Shown here: in pieces, positions 33,125 to 43,949 of the stretch
Numbering within the stretch: position 1 is the first letter of the stretch
Layout of the letters: each line of letters opens with the position of its first letter
DNA from: Ornithodoros turicata
Lineage: Eukaryota > Arthropoda > Arachnida > Ixodida > Argasidae
Direction of reading: 5' to 3'
DNA length: 64,000 bases
Assembly: GCF_037126465.1 (NCBI RefSeq)
Contig: NC_088201.1
Coordinates: 139,378,376 to 139,442,375, forward strand
Notes under the pieces: generated by a model
Told to the model about the DNA's origin: nothing
Databases searched by the model: none
Seen by the model: the letters and a program-made list of their open reading frames with translations, nothing else
Translations under genes and position numbers: made by a program

Positions 33125-34947
33125 CTAGGCGGCCAAATTTCTTACCGTTGAAAGTGCTCCCAGATCTTCGTTAATGGTTGATTGGAATTTGTAAATGAGA
33201 TAAGATTCGCGTTGTTCCCTGCACCGATCTGAGCTAAAATTTGACTGGATAATAAAAAGTGACACGTTATTTAGTGAATGACCTGGTTGTTTGAAATGGC
33301 GAGAGACCGGGAGGTTTGGCTTTTTGGTAACGTCAGATCGGTGGTTGTTGAACCTGATCCGAAATGATGTTTTAGTCTGACCTACGTATTGTGCTTGGCA
33401 CATGCCGCACTGAATGACATAAATGACGTTAGATGAATTACAGTCGAAGTCACCATTAATTTTGACGGAAAAATTGGAATTAGTACTTTTAAGTACTTGG
33501 GTGCTTTGCATTAATTTGCATATTTGACACCTTCGACCATCGCACGGGTGACAGCCGTTTCCTGGATGCGCTGCTTTGCTAACTTTAGAGCTAACTAGAT
33601 TATCGTGCAGGTTGCGCGCGCGCCTGTAGGTTACCCGCGGTGGCTGAGGGAAAATTTGTCCCATGCGCTCTGATTGGAGAAGGATACTATGATGACGGTT
33701 TAGTATATTGTTAACGCTTGGAATATTGCTGCTAAATGTTAAGATGAGGTTTACGGAACCATTATCTAACACGCGTTTGTGGTTTTCGATCAGGGATTTG
33801 CGATCTGCTTTGCGGGCTTTGTTTAGAGCGTCGTCAACTAAGCTAGGTGGAAATTGACGCCCGATGAATGTTTCCCTAAGTTGAGCTAGATTTCTGTCCA
33901 AGTCATCGTCACTGGAACAGATGCGCCTGTATCGAAGTGCTTGGCTGTAAGGGATGGCAAGTTTAGTATGACGCAGGTGACAACTGTTAAATGCTAGATA
34001 CTGTTGAGAGTCCGTAGGTTTACGGAACAGGTTTTTGGACAAGGCCCCGTTGGTTAACTTTACTTGGACATCGAGAAAGTTAACAGTTAAAGAAAATAAG
34101 AATGGGTGAACTTGATGGCCGGATGTGCTTTGTTAAAGTCGGTGATAAATGTGATTAGGTCATCTTCTGAGTGTGCCCACACCATGAAGATGTCGTCGAG
34201 GAACCGCTTGTAAAGCGTGGGCTTCTTCAGGCGCTTAGACAGAAATTCTTCCTCTAGAGCTCCCATAAATATATTTGCATAGTTAGGTGCCATTTTTGTA
34301 CCCATAGCCGTGCCATGAACTTGCAAGTAGTGCTTACCGTCAAATTCGAAGTTGTTATTTTTCAGAATAAGATTGAGAAATGTGCATAGGACACAAGGAT
34401 CGTATGAGGTATCAGAATATTTTGAAAATGCCCTTTCAGCTGCAGCAATGCCATCCTCGTGGGGGATGTTAGTATATAGAGAGGAAACGTCTAGCGTGAC
34501 TAGCAAACTGGAAGAAGGAGGCTGACATTCACTTAGAACTTGAAGAAAGTGATTGGTGTCCTTAATGTAGGATGGTAGTTTAGGAGGTATATCTTTAAGA
34601 AGGTGGTCAACAAAGCTTGAAATGTTCTCGGTAGCTGTACCGTTGCATGAAACTATTGGGCGCCCTGGATTTCCAGGTTTATGGATTTTAGGGAGCATAT
34701 AAAACCTGCCCGCTGCGGGGTCTTTGGGGAGTAGATAATCGTATAGGGTGGAATCTATCTTTTTACTTGCTTTTAGATCTTTTAGACTGCGGATAATATA
34801 AGCCGTAATTTCCTCTGTAGGGTCAGCCTCGAGGAGTTTGTAGAACGATGCGCACGATAATTGCCGGATACCTTCGTTAATGTAGTTTTCTTTGTCCATT
34901 ACTACGATTGCACCACCTTTATCAGCTTTTTTAATGACTAATACCAA
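33125..34947 (-). pseudogene. PLE-C reverse transcriptase / GIY-YIG endonuclease, left copy
   Basis: Two minus-strand frames, 34087-34947 and 33125-34042, split by a small indel near 34050-34085 after the KFTHSY segment. RT motifs: GGAIVVMD, MLPKIHKPGNPGRPIVS, motif A SLYTNIP, motif B GTAMGTKMAPNYANIFM, motif C FLDDIFMVW. Then the Cys linker GCHPCDGRRCQIC and GIY-YIG (NVIYVIQC, QAQYVGQT, RIRFNNH). The N-terminus is cut at about 34938 where the inverted copy begins. Confidence 0.9.
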
Positions 34948-36973
34948 CTTTATCTGGACTTAGATAATTTCGCCCGCCGCATACGCCTGAAGGAATACTT
35001 TCATGACAAACCTAAGTCAGATTCCAACCCATTTAAACCGCTATCCAACTTTACGCCAGAGGCTAACCGTGAAAAGGCTCTGGACATGTACATCCGTGCA
35101 GTTCAAAAAGATATCATTAACGCTTACAATAAATCATACAACAGCAAATCGAAGCCAAATCTAACGCCGGCTGAGCAGCGCAGCCTTTCTGAACTTCGGG
35201 ACCGCAGTGACATAGTCATTAAAAAAGCTGATAAAGGTGGTGCAATCGTAGTAATGGACAAAGAAAACTACATTAACGAAGGTATCCGGCAATTATCGTG
35301 CGCATCGTTCTACAAACTCCTCGAGGCTGACCCTACAGAGGAAATTACGGCTTATATTATCCGCAGTCTAAAGATCTAAAAGCAAGTAAAAAGATAGATT
35401 CCACCCTATACGATTATCTACTCCCCAAAGACCCCGCAGCGGGCAGGTTTTATATGCTCCCTAAAATCCATAAACCTGGAAATCCAGGGCGCCCAATAGT
35501 TTCATGCAACGGTACAGCTACCGAGAACATTTCAAGCTTTGTTGAACACCTTCTTAAAGATATACCTCCTAAACTACCATCCTACGTTAAGGACACCAAT
35601 CACTTTCTTCAAGTTCTAAGTGAATGTCAGCCTCCTTCTTCCAGTTTGCTAGTCACGCTAGACGTTTCCTCTCTATATACTAACATCCCCCACGAGGATG
35701 GCATTGCTGCAGCTGAAAGGGCATTTTCAAAATATTCTGATACCTCATACGATCCTTGTGTCCTATGCACATTTCTCAATCTTATTCTGAAAAATAACAA
35801 CTTCGAATTTGACGGTAAGCACTACTTGCAAGTTCATGGCACGGCTATGGGTACAAAAATGGCACCTAACTATGCAAATATATTTATGGGAGCTCTAGAG
35901 GAAGAATTTCTGTCTAAGCGCCTGAAGAAGCGCACGCTTTACAAGCGGTTCCTCGACGACATCTTCATGGTGTGGGCACACTCAGAAGATGACCTAATCA
36001 CATTTATCACCGACTTTAACAAAGCACATCCGGCCATCAAGTTCACCCATTCTTATTTTCTTTAACTGTTAACTTTCTCGATGTCCAAGTAAAGTTAACC
36101 AACGGGGCCTTGTCCAAAAACCTGTTCCGTAAACCTACGGACTCTCAACAGTATCTAGCATTTAACAGTTGTCACCTGCGTCATACTAAACTTGCCATCC
36201 CTTACAGCCAAGCACTTCGATACAGGCGCATCTGTTCCAGTGACGATGACTTGGACAGAAATCTAGCTCAACTTAGGGAAACATTCATCGGGCGTCAATT
36301 TCCACCTAGCTTAGTTGACGACGCTCTAAACAAAGCCCGCAAAGCAGATCGCAAATCCCTGATCGAAAACCACAAACGCGTGTTAGATAATGGTTCCGTA
36401 AACCTCATCTTAACATTTAGCAGCAATATTCCAAGCGTTAACAATATACTAAACCGTCATCATAGTATCCTTCTCCAATCAGAGCGCATGGGACAAATTT
36501 TCCCTCAGCCACCGCGGGTAACCTACAGGCGCGCGCGCAACCTGCACGATAATCTAGTTAGCTCTAAAGTTAGCAAAGCAGCGCATCCAGGAAACGGTTG
36601 TCACCCGTGCGATGGTCGAAGGTGTCAAATATGCAAATTAATGCAAAGCACCCAAGTACTTAAATGCACTAATTCCAATTTTTCCGTCAAAATTAATGGT
36701 GACTTCGACTGTAATTCATCTAACGTCATTTATGTCATTCAGTGCGGCATGTGCCAAGCACAATACGTAGGTCAGACTAAAACATCATTTCGGATCAGGT
36801 TCAACAACCACCGATCTGACGTTACCAAAAAGCCAAACCTCCCGGTCTCTCGCCATTTCAAACAACCAGGTCATTCACTAAATAACGTGTCACTTTTTAT
36901 TATCCAGTCAAATTTTAGCTCAGATCGGTGCAGGGAACAACGCGAATCTTATCTCATTTACAAATTCCAATCA
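34939..36973 (+). pseudogene. PLE-C inverted right copy, fused at its 3' end to retrozyme sequence
   Basis: Starts at YQLYLDLDNFARR, further upstream in the protein than the left copy reaches, and runs 35086-35379, 35454-36065 and 36110 onward. It shares the KFTHSY frameshift with the left copy and has one more near 35370. Motif C and the endonuclease are intact and almost identical to the left copy (one visible Ser-to-Cys change in the linker region). Coding homology stops at CAAATTCCAATCA (36973), a few codons before the normal stop, and satellite 2 sequence follows without a gap. Confidence 0.9.
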
Positions 36974-37412
36974 TTTTTCCTGCATTATAATTCACTGGCT
37001 CGCACTGTGGCATTGAGGAGTGCTCAGTCACCCTCCCAGGTGTATATCGCTCGCTGAGTGACCCCTGGTTTGCCAATTCGGAACGATGCGCAGCTACCCA
37101 GGGCTGACGAACCGCAAACACGGCGAAACACGTGTCCTCTGGTGCTGCCGCATCGTTCCATGAGTATGTGTTTCTCTGCGTGCAGCCATAGAAGCCATGT
37201 TAATCTGTAAGTTTGAATTACAAACACGTCTAATATCATTTATTTGTTCCTTTGATGGCTTTTTTTCCTGCATTATATATATATATATATAATGCATCGT
37301 TCCATGAGTATCTGTTTTTCTACGTGCAGCCATAGAAGCCAACTTAATCTGTAAGTTTGAATTTCAAACACATCTAGCGTCATTTTTCTTATTTTTAATG
37401 GCTTTTTCCTCT

Positions 37413-37446
<34 letters not shown>
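36974..37446 (+). repeat. Satellite 2 / retrozyme copies (about 1.6 units) joined to PLE-C
   Basis: From 36974 the sequence follows the satellite 2 unit (TTATAATTCACTGGCT, GCACTGTGGCATTGAGGAGT), passes an intact hammerhead, reaches a unit end, then (TA)n (37271-37292), a second partial unit (37293-37418) and a longer (TA)n (37419-37446). The order PLE coding, retrozyme, TA tract, PLE-like 3' end looks like a template-switch product. Confidence 0.85.
37084..37155 (+). ncRNA. Type I hammerhead ribozyme, intact core, dispersed retrozyme copy
   Basis: CGATGCG/CGCATCG outer stem I, CCAGGG/CTCTGG inner stem I, CTGACGA (37104-37110), stem II ACCG/CGGC (first pair mismatched), GAAA, CACGTG and GTC. 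Unlike the ten array units at 7-10 kb it has the canonical U4. Confidence 0.82.
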
Positions 37447-37447
<1 letters not shown>

Positions 37448-37448
<1 letters not shown>

Positions 37449-37485
37449 TGTTGAAGGCAGCGCTGACTGCCGAAACGTCGACCCC
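37448..37485 (+). ncRNA. Hammerhead-like motif of a PLE 3' end beside (TA)n
   Basis: CTGTTGA (A6 changed to T), stem II GGCAG/CTGCC, GAAAC, GTCGAC. It is followed by sequence resembling a PLE 3' end (37486-37570). It begins right after the TA tract that ends the retrozyme copies. Confidence 0.6.
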
Positions 37486-37621
37486 TAACTGTAAATTTAT
37501 TCCTAGCGCCCCTTTAATTATTAATGTAATAAAAGTAGCAAGTGTTTTTAACCCTTATACGGCCTCCCAAGTCTCTTCATTACTTGTAGTCTATTTGTTT
37601 TCGCGTCCATCTGTACTCAGT

Positions 37622-38050
37622 TATACATTCATATATATATATATATATATATATATACTGCAGGAAAGTAAAATAATACGACGTGGACGACAGATTACAG
37701 GAAGGTTAACGAAAACGGCTTTCTTTAATGGGTAACCCAATACAAAGATTATAATATGCTACGAAACGTTAAAAGAATAGTCCACTTTTCCACAGTACCA
37801 CTGTCTTCTTCAGGACAAAAGAGGTACAGGGGTTGCACATTGCTTAAATAGGTTCGGTAAGTGACGTCACAATCGGTGCAAGTACGCCCGTGGCGGTTGT
37901 CGGTGAGTGACGTTCTGGAACATTCCGCAATGTCAATTCCGGGTGGTGATGTTACTGTTCTTGGGGAGACAGTTCAGGGTGAGCTGTACTTAGCCTAGCT
38001 GAAAAGAAAAAAAGAAGGGGAAAAAAGAAAAAAATGAAAGTATATCGCAT
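37622..38050 (-). repeat. (TA)n tract and PLE-D 3' region with hammerhead-like motif
   Basis: (TA)n at 37630-37658 abuts the PLE-D non-coding 3' part. Minus strand: CTGAAGA (37807-37813), stem II ACAGT/ACTGT, GAAA, then AGTGGAC in place of the usual CGTC, so the cleavage-site side is mutated. Confidence 0.65.
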
Positions 38051-38426
38051 CTAGGCGACCAGATTCCTTACTGTTGAAAGTACACAGGGATTTTCGTTAA
38101 TGATTGATCGGAATTTGTAAATGAGGTAAGACTCGCGTTGTTCCCTGCCTCTACCTGAGCTATGGTTAGATTGAAGAATAAACGGGGCGACGTCATTTAT
38201 TGAATGACCAGGCTCTTTGAAATGACCAGAAACAGGAGGATTTGGCTTTTTGTTAACGTCCGATTGGTGGTTCCGAAAAGATGTTTTGGTTTGACCAACG
38301 TATTGTGCTTGACACGCGTTGTACTGAATGGCATAAATGACGTTGGATGAATTACACTCAAAGTCACCACGAATTTTGACGAAGAAACTAGAATTTATGC
38401 TCTTAAACACGTGGGCACTTTGCTTT

Positions 38427-38533
38427 CCATTGGGCACATTTTGGGCACCATTGGGCACCTTTTCGGCACCTGCTTCCAGAAGATGTGGGTTTGAGTCCTA
38501 CAGCTGGCTAACCTTTCAGTGACTTTCATCTTT
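38427..38533 (+). mobile_element. Short SINE-like insertion (107 bp) in PLE-D
   Basis: Flanked by an 11-bp duplication CACTTTGCTTT (38416-38426 and 38534-38544) that restores the PLE sequence when one copy and the insert are removed. The insert has short GGGCAC repeats and a tRNA B-box-like GGGTTTGAGTCC (about 38488). Target duplications of this length fit LINE-driven insertion. Confidence 0.65.
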
Positions 38534-39202
38534 CACTTTGCTTTATTTTACATATTTGGCATCTGCACGAATGGCAGCCTGCTGTCGGAGTTGCTGGTCG
38601 GTTGACCTTGAAGCTGACTAGGTTATCATGGAGGTTTTGCGTGCACCCATAGGTCACACATGGGGGTTCCTGGAAGATTTGTCCTATGCGCTCCGGCTGA
38701 AGAAGAATACTGGTGGTGGCGATTAAGTATACTGTTGATGTTTGAAACGTTATTATTGAATGTTAAAATTAGGTTAATGGAACCACTGTCTGGTTTGCGG
38801 TTGTGTTTTGGAAGAGAGCTTTGCCATCTGCCCTGCGAGCCTTCCTTATTGCATCTTCAACCAAACTGTGTGAGAATGGACGACTGATGAATGTTTGTTT
38901 AAGTTTGTTCAAATTTATGTCCAGACCACTGTCGCTGGAACAGATGCGTCTATAACGAAGTGCCTGTCTGTAGGGGATAGCAAGTTTAGTATGCCGCGGG
39001 TGGCAAGTATTGAAACCTAGGTACTGCTGGGAGTATGTAGGTTTATAGAACAGGTCCGTAGTCAGGCTACGGACGGCTTGTTACGGGACAGGTCCGTTAG
39101 TTAACTTTATTTGGACATCCAGGAAGTTAACACTTAGAACCGAATAAGAATGGGTGAATTTGATTGCTGGATGTGCTTGGTTAAAATCGCCAATGAATAT
39201 AT

Positions 39203-39420
39203 TTGTAACGGCTATGGCGTTACAGTGTAAGAACAGAGCCTCATACAACCACACCCAGTTGCGGTCAAGCACGAACAACCTTTTTCTCCTTGTTCCTCGT
39301 CCTCACGCATCCTACATCACATGCCCCGTTTTAAAAAGTGCCGACCCAGCATCGTATATACAGTAATTACAGTGGCTACATTACACGATATACATATTCA
39401 CATCATAGGAGGCAATAGGC
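39203..39420. mobile_element. Unclassified insertion with deletion in PLE-D
   Basis: PLE homology stops near 39203 (ATATTTG) and resumes near 39450 in a more upstream RT segment, skipping motifs A-C. The insert starts with a near-palindrome, TGTAACG...CGTTACA (39207-39227). No coding content is recognised. Confidence 0.45.
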
Positions 39421-40377
39421 CTCAGGTAGGGCTTTACTCTTTCAACATGAACATGTCCATCTTTTTGGTCGTTTTGAGATCTTATAGGCTACGGATCACA
39501 TTCGCAGTGATCTCTTCCATTGGGTCAGCTTCGACTTTGTAAAATGATGTACAAGATAACTGCAGAATACCCTCGTTCATAGAATTCCTTTCGTTCATTA
39601 CCACAATTGCACCACCTTTATCTGCTTTTTCTATGACTAAATCGTTATGTTTTAGAAGGCTACGGTGTTCAGTTGGCGAGAAATTTGGCTTTGATTAAGG
39701 TTAGATGAACGACTGTACGCGTTAATAATATCCTTTTAGACTGCGCGTATATATATATCCGGGCTTTATCACGATTACCGTCTGGTGTAAAACTGGGCGG
39801 CTTTTGAAGGGTTTGGAGTCTGACTTGGGATTGTCATGAAAGCATTCTTTGAGGCGCAAGCGGCGGGCGAAGTTATCGAAATCTGTGTAAATTTGATATT
39901 CATTTAATTTATTTTCACTGAGACAAAACAAGAGTCTGTGGCTGAGTAAAGATATTTCGGAATCAGTGAGAATATGGAATGACAAGTTAACGATATTATG
40001 AGACTTGGGGCATTCGAGATTACCGGGATCAGTTGAGGTGGCGTCTGGATATTGATTACAAAGAGTGTGCTGGTCCTGTGATGTCGTACTAGAAATGTAT
40101 TTGGACAATATGTATCGAGTGGTAATCCTCAAATGTTGTTTTAAACCCAATAGAGGCATCCTGGCTAACTTGGTCTCTGGCGAGCTGTTTACGTTTACTG
40201 CAGTGCACGACTTCTTCCCTGTTCTTAGCGAAGCGTGCTAAATCTCAGTGATGGTTGTCGCAAGCAGAGGCTTTATCGCGGATAATTTTAGATTCCTGGG
40301 AAAATTGGCTGATAGTGTCATCACATTAGGATAATGCAACATCGATCCACGCAGTATAGGTATTGTTGAGAATCCCG

Positions 40378-40588
40378 TCCCAGAAACAAAAAGCAAAATC
40401 TCCCTGTTTCTCGTCATTTCAAACAGCCTGGTTATTGAAAAAATTACGTCGCCCTTTTTATTCTTCAATCAAACTTGAGCTCAGACAGAGGCGGGGAACA
40501 ACGCGAGTCTTACCTCATATACAAATTCCAATCAATCATTAACGAAGATCCCGGTGTACTTTCAACAATAAGGAGTCTGGTCGCCTAG
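40378..40588 (+). pseudogene. PLE-D inverted 5'-truncated copy (endonuclease C-terminus)
   Basis: The plus strand reads the last 70 codons of a PLE endonuclease (LPVSRHFKQPG-like start, then FILQSN, REQRESYLIYKFQSIINEDPG, STI) and ends in a stop at 40586-40588. It is the head-to-head partner of the minus-strand PLE-D, matching the arrangement of PLE-A, B and C. Confidence 0.78.
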
Positions 40589-40668
40589 ATGGGATATGCA
40601 TTCCTTATTCCTTTTTATCGTTTTCCGTTCTTTTTTTCTTTTGAGCTAGGCCTAAGTACAGCTCACTG

Positions 40669-40818
40669 GGATCAGCACAATGTACTAAAAGTCGAGTGCA
40701 ATAGTGGCGGGCGGCATGTGTCTTATCAATGTTCTCTAGTTTCACGAGTCTGTTCATGGCGTTCTATCTACCTGTCCACCCCTATTGCACTCGACTTTCA
40801 GTACATTGTGCTGCTTGG
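40669..40818. mobile_element. Small inverted-repeat transposon (MITE) in the PLE-D 3' region
   Basis: Arms AGCACAATGTACT...GCAATAG (about 40675-40705) and their complement (about 40782-40812) pair over about 31 bp around a 75 bp loop. PLE 3' sequence is continuous on both sides (AGCTCA before, CACCCTGAACTG after), with CA as a possible 2-bp target duplication. Confidence 0.72.
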
Positions 40819-41000
40819 GCACCCTGAACTGGCTCCCCCAAGTAGAATGACGACACCACCCGGACTTGATCTTGCGGAATGTTCCAGAATGTTCCAGAAT
40901 GTTCCACTCACCGACAACCGCCACGGGCGTACTTGCACCGATTGTGACGTCACTTACCGAACCTATTTAAGCAATGTGCGACCACAGTACCCCTTTTGTC

Positions 41001-41035
41001 CTGACGAAGACAGTGTGACTGTGGAAACGTCGACC
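41001..41035 (+). ncRNA. Minimal PLE-type hammerhead ribozyme, intact core (PLE-D inverted copy)
   Basis: CTGACGA (41001-41007), stem II ACAGT/ACTGT, GAAAC (41024-41028), GTC (41029-41031), GAC. All core positions are conserved and GTC/GAC can start stem I. The motif lies about 410 bp past the end of the truncated endonuclease reading. Confidence 0.75.
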
Positions 41036-41294
41036 GTTCTTTTAACGTTTCATAGCATATTAAAATCTTTGTTAGATTATCCATTAAATAAACAAGTTTT
41101 GCTGTCGTCCACGTCTTATTATTTCGCTTTTATTCAACTTCGCAGCCACCTGATATGTCAACCTCTTTGACCTATATATTGTATGTATATATATATATAT
41201 ATATGTATGCATAACTTCGTATGTATAGCTATGTATGTATGTAGCTTCGGCTATTTTTCCTCTGTGTATATATGTATATATATGTAATGAGGGG

Positions 41295-41520
41295 AAAAAA
41301 TCCATTAAATAAACAAGTAAATGACACTACACGTATTTGAAATTAAATATTACAGATTAACATGGCTTATATGGCTGCACGCAGAGAAACAGATACCCAT
41401 GGAACGATGCGACAGCACCAGAGGACACGTGTTTCACCGTGCTTGCGGCTCGTCAGCTCTGTGTAGCTGCGCATCGTTCGGAATTGGCAAACCAGGGGTC
41501 GCTGAGCGAGCGGCATAAGA
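41295..41520 (-). repeat. Satellite 2 / retrozyme copy, left of the Polinton
   Basis: Reverse-complement satellite 2 unit (AATGACACT...CGTATTTGAAATT, GGCTGCACGCAGAGAAAC, hammerhead block, CCAATTCC complement). It is cut at GAGCGAGCGGC near 41514, where Polinton-end sequence follows. The unit resumes at about 53216. Confidence 0.85.
41405..41476 (-). ncRNA. Type I hammerhead ribozyme, intact core, dispersed retrozyme copy
   Basis: Minus strand: CGATGCG outer stem I, CTGACGA (41450-41456), stem II GCCG/CGGT (one G-U), GAAA, CACGTG, GTC, then CTCTGG and closing CGCATCG. All core bases are conserved. Confidence 0.82.
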
Positions 41521-41979
41521 AATAATAATTCAACCCAAGATTTACGCAGAAAATCCACGGCAAGTATTGCACTTTTTACTTTAAAATTACTTTAAATATT
41601 TTAAAAATTAGTTTTTAAGAATTTTCAACAATTTTAAAGTAGTGCAAAATCAAACTCAATGCAATACTTGTCGTGGATTTTCCATGTAAAACTTGGGTTG
41701 TAGAACAAAAAAGTTGAAAAAACTAAAAAGCGGCAGACAGTGGGAAATAATTTATTTGAATATCAACGGCGCCATCTTGAAGAAATCACGCCGGTGCGGG
41801 CGACTGGGGCACGACGGTTGCAGAGGCACGTGGCCACCTAGTTGCAAGGCATCACACCAGATGGCGTCAGCATTGTAGCTCTACGCGAGAAAGACAGAGA
41901 ACAACAAAGTACTAGCGGCACGTAAAAATGGCAGCACTGCTAAACAAGTCTAAACACGAGAACACGGAGAAAACAGTAC

Positions 41980-42472
41980 TGTCAGGGACACTTCTAACTT
42001 TCTACTCGTTTCCGTGGCCTCGCTACGATAAGCGCTACGCTAGCGGCCAAGGTCGGAAACAAAAAGTGGACTCGTCCTGGGGTGGCCGGGTGCCGACAAG
42101 GTATCGCATTGCCGCACGAAGGCGTTGAAAGGACCAAGTAAAAAGCAATAAAGAAAAACGTAACAAGGGAAAGCAGACGCGATAACAAAGCGCGATCTTC
42201 TTGCTCCTTGCAAAACAGCCCACGGCACGTGACAACCAGATTAAGATAGTGATATAATTCCCTCTCACACAGTCTGCTTTCCTTTTATTACGATTTTCTA
42301 TATTGTTTTTACTCGTTCTTTCCAACACCTTCGTGCGGCAATGCGATACTTCGTAGGCACCCGGCCACCCCCGGACGAGTCCACTTTTTGTTTGCGACCT
42401 TGCCCGCTATCGTGGCGCTTATCGGAGCGAGACCGCACTGAAACGAGTAGAAAGTTAGAAGTGTCCATGACA
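41980..42472. mobile_element. Foldback MITE (493 bp) inside the left Polinton terminal repeat
   Basis: Begins TGTCAGGGACACTTC and ends with the near-complement GAAGTGTCCATGACA. The arms pair for roughly 170 bp (41980-42150 with 42300-42472) around a shorter unique centre. GTAC is duplicated at both borders (41976-41979 and 42473-42476). The right Polinton repeat lacks it, giving an empty site for comparison. Confidence 0.85.
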
Positions 42473-42794
42473 GTACATATCGGGGAAAAGACGACCGGTT
42501 AGGCCTAACCAGAGCGTCACAACACTACGCAGCTAACACAAGGCGGCAACCGAAAAACGTGCCTCAACACGGAGAAGAGGCTTGGTCACCGCTAAACAAC
42601 TCTAAACATGCGAGAAAAGGAGCGCGGTAAAACAACGCGCAAACATCTGCAAATCACTCAACTTTTCCCCCGCGGCGACGGTGCGTCCGCTCCATCCGGC
42701 AGCCAGGCAGAAACTGAGACGGCGCGGGGGCTACGGAGCAACCGAGCGCACGTCTGCCCTCCACGACAACCAGCGAGCAAGTGACTGGGGCGCC

Positions 42795-43717
42795 AGCTCT
42801 CACCAACTCCCCATAGAGCCCATAGTATAGGTAAATTCACACAACACTATGCACTCGACCAATGAGAATGCAGCGATTGATCCCTCAGTCCTCCAATCAG
42901 AAGTCTTTAGGTCCGGCTCGTAGCCCGACCGGTTCTGGTTGTTGTTGACTTCTGCTTTCCATACTGGCCTGTACCGGCTGCCCCTAACCTCTAAGTCTAG
43001 TAGCTTTTATGCACGTCGTAAAGTTATTCCGTGATTCCCAAACAACTGTGAAAAGTGTCGTAATGAAGAGAAATTTATTTACTGACACAATCGGCAGATC
43101 GACGCATATACATACACTGAGCGCACAGAGACCATTGCATAGCGCTCTCTAGCAGACTGGAACAAAGTTCAAACTAACAAAACACGCATATCGACGCAGC
43201 GTATTCCCATCAATGAACAACTGTCACATACTTGCACACAATCTCTTGATCATCATGTCCTTGCCTGCTACACGTCAAACATAAAATGCTGCTGCTTCAT
43301 GAATCCTATTTTCTTTTCACCGCTATGCTGATCTGACGGCGCTCGAACATGTTCATCGAGCCAGAATTCTCGGCAACACTTCAGTTTGAAATCCGATTGG
43401 CTGTTCGTAGACCGATGCTTGTGTCGAGAAACAGTACAACACGATCAAAGACACCATAATACATGTGGACGGCGAACGCACATGCCTCTCAGCGAAAGAC
43501 ACCGCCGACTCGGCGTCCACCATTCAAATTTCAAATGAAACCGCCACGGGAGTACGCAGCACGCAGGCGAGGAAGCGCGAAGTGCCGTTTTCAAATTCGG
43601 TCAACCAATCCGGACACGCTTGTGGTGTCCGACCAATAGAGAGGCACGGATTGCTCCGTGCGCAGTGACACGGAATTTGATACAGATTTTGCGAGAGTTG
43701 TGGGGGCTCCGGGCACC
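42795..43717. mobile_element. 923 bp insertion in the left Polinton terminal repeat
   Basis: The right terminal repeat reads straight through GGGGCGCCGCGCCGCGG (around 52453-52470, complement), while the left one is interrupted between GCGCC (42790-42794) and GCGCC (43718-43722). The ends show no clear inverted repeat and there is no recognised protein. A deletion in the right repeat is the alternative, but the 5-bp duplication favours insertion. Confidence 0.55.
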
Positions 43718-43907
43718 GCGCCGCGGTCGCTACGCATGCGCGAGCGCGCTCCTAGCGCCCTCTGCGCCGCCCGCCCGCCCGGCCACGCGGCCGCGGGCGG
43801 TTTCGGTTTCGCTCTCTGCTCCTTCCACTGCGCACGCGCTCCTAGGGGCAGCGGGTGGCTTCTCCGTTTCGGTTTCCCTCTCGTTTCTTTGTGCGTGTTT
43901 ATCTGTA

Positions 43908-43949
43908 TAAAGGCAGCGCGCACTGCGCTCGCGTCATCAATACGTGAAG
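43908..43949 (+). promoter_or_regulatory. TATA-box promoter at the inner edge of the left Polinton repeat
   Basis: TATAAAGGCAGCGCGCACTG begins at 43911, about 40 bp before an ATG at 43950. The mirrored sequence TTTATAAAGGCAGCGCGCAC occurs on the minus strand at the inner edge of the right repeat (about 52285-52304). Each terminal repeat therefore carries an inward-facing promoter. Confidence 0.65.

Larger units (their letters stand above)
38051..40230 (-). pseudogene. PLE-D reverse transcriptase / GIY-YIG endonuclease, heavily decayed
   Basis: The minus strand retains, in order from high to low coordinates: NEYQIYTDFDNFARRLRLKECFHD (about 39840-39930), the GGAIVVMNE region (39580-39620), FIGDFNQAHPAIKFTHSY with NFLDVQ (39110-39200), FRKP-type blocks, and an endonuclease piece (38051-38458: NVIYAIQY, QAQYVGQT, with part of the FRIRFNNH block deleted). 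Much of the RT core, including motifs A to C, is deleted around the insertion at 39203-39420. It is an inactive relative of PLE-B and PLE-C. Confidence 0.8.
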
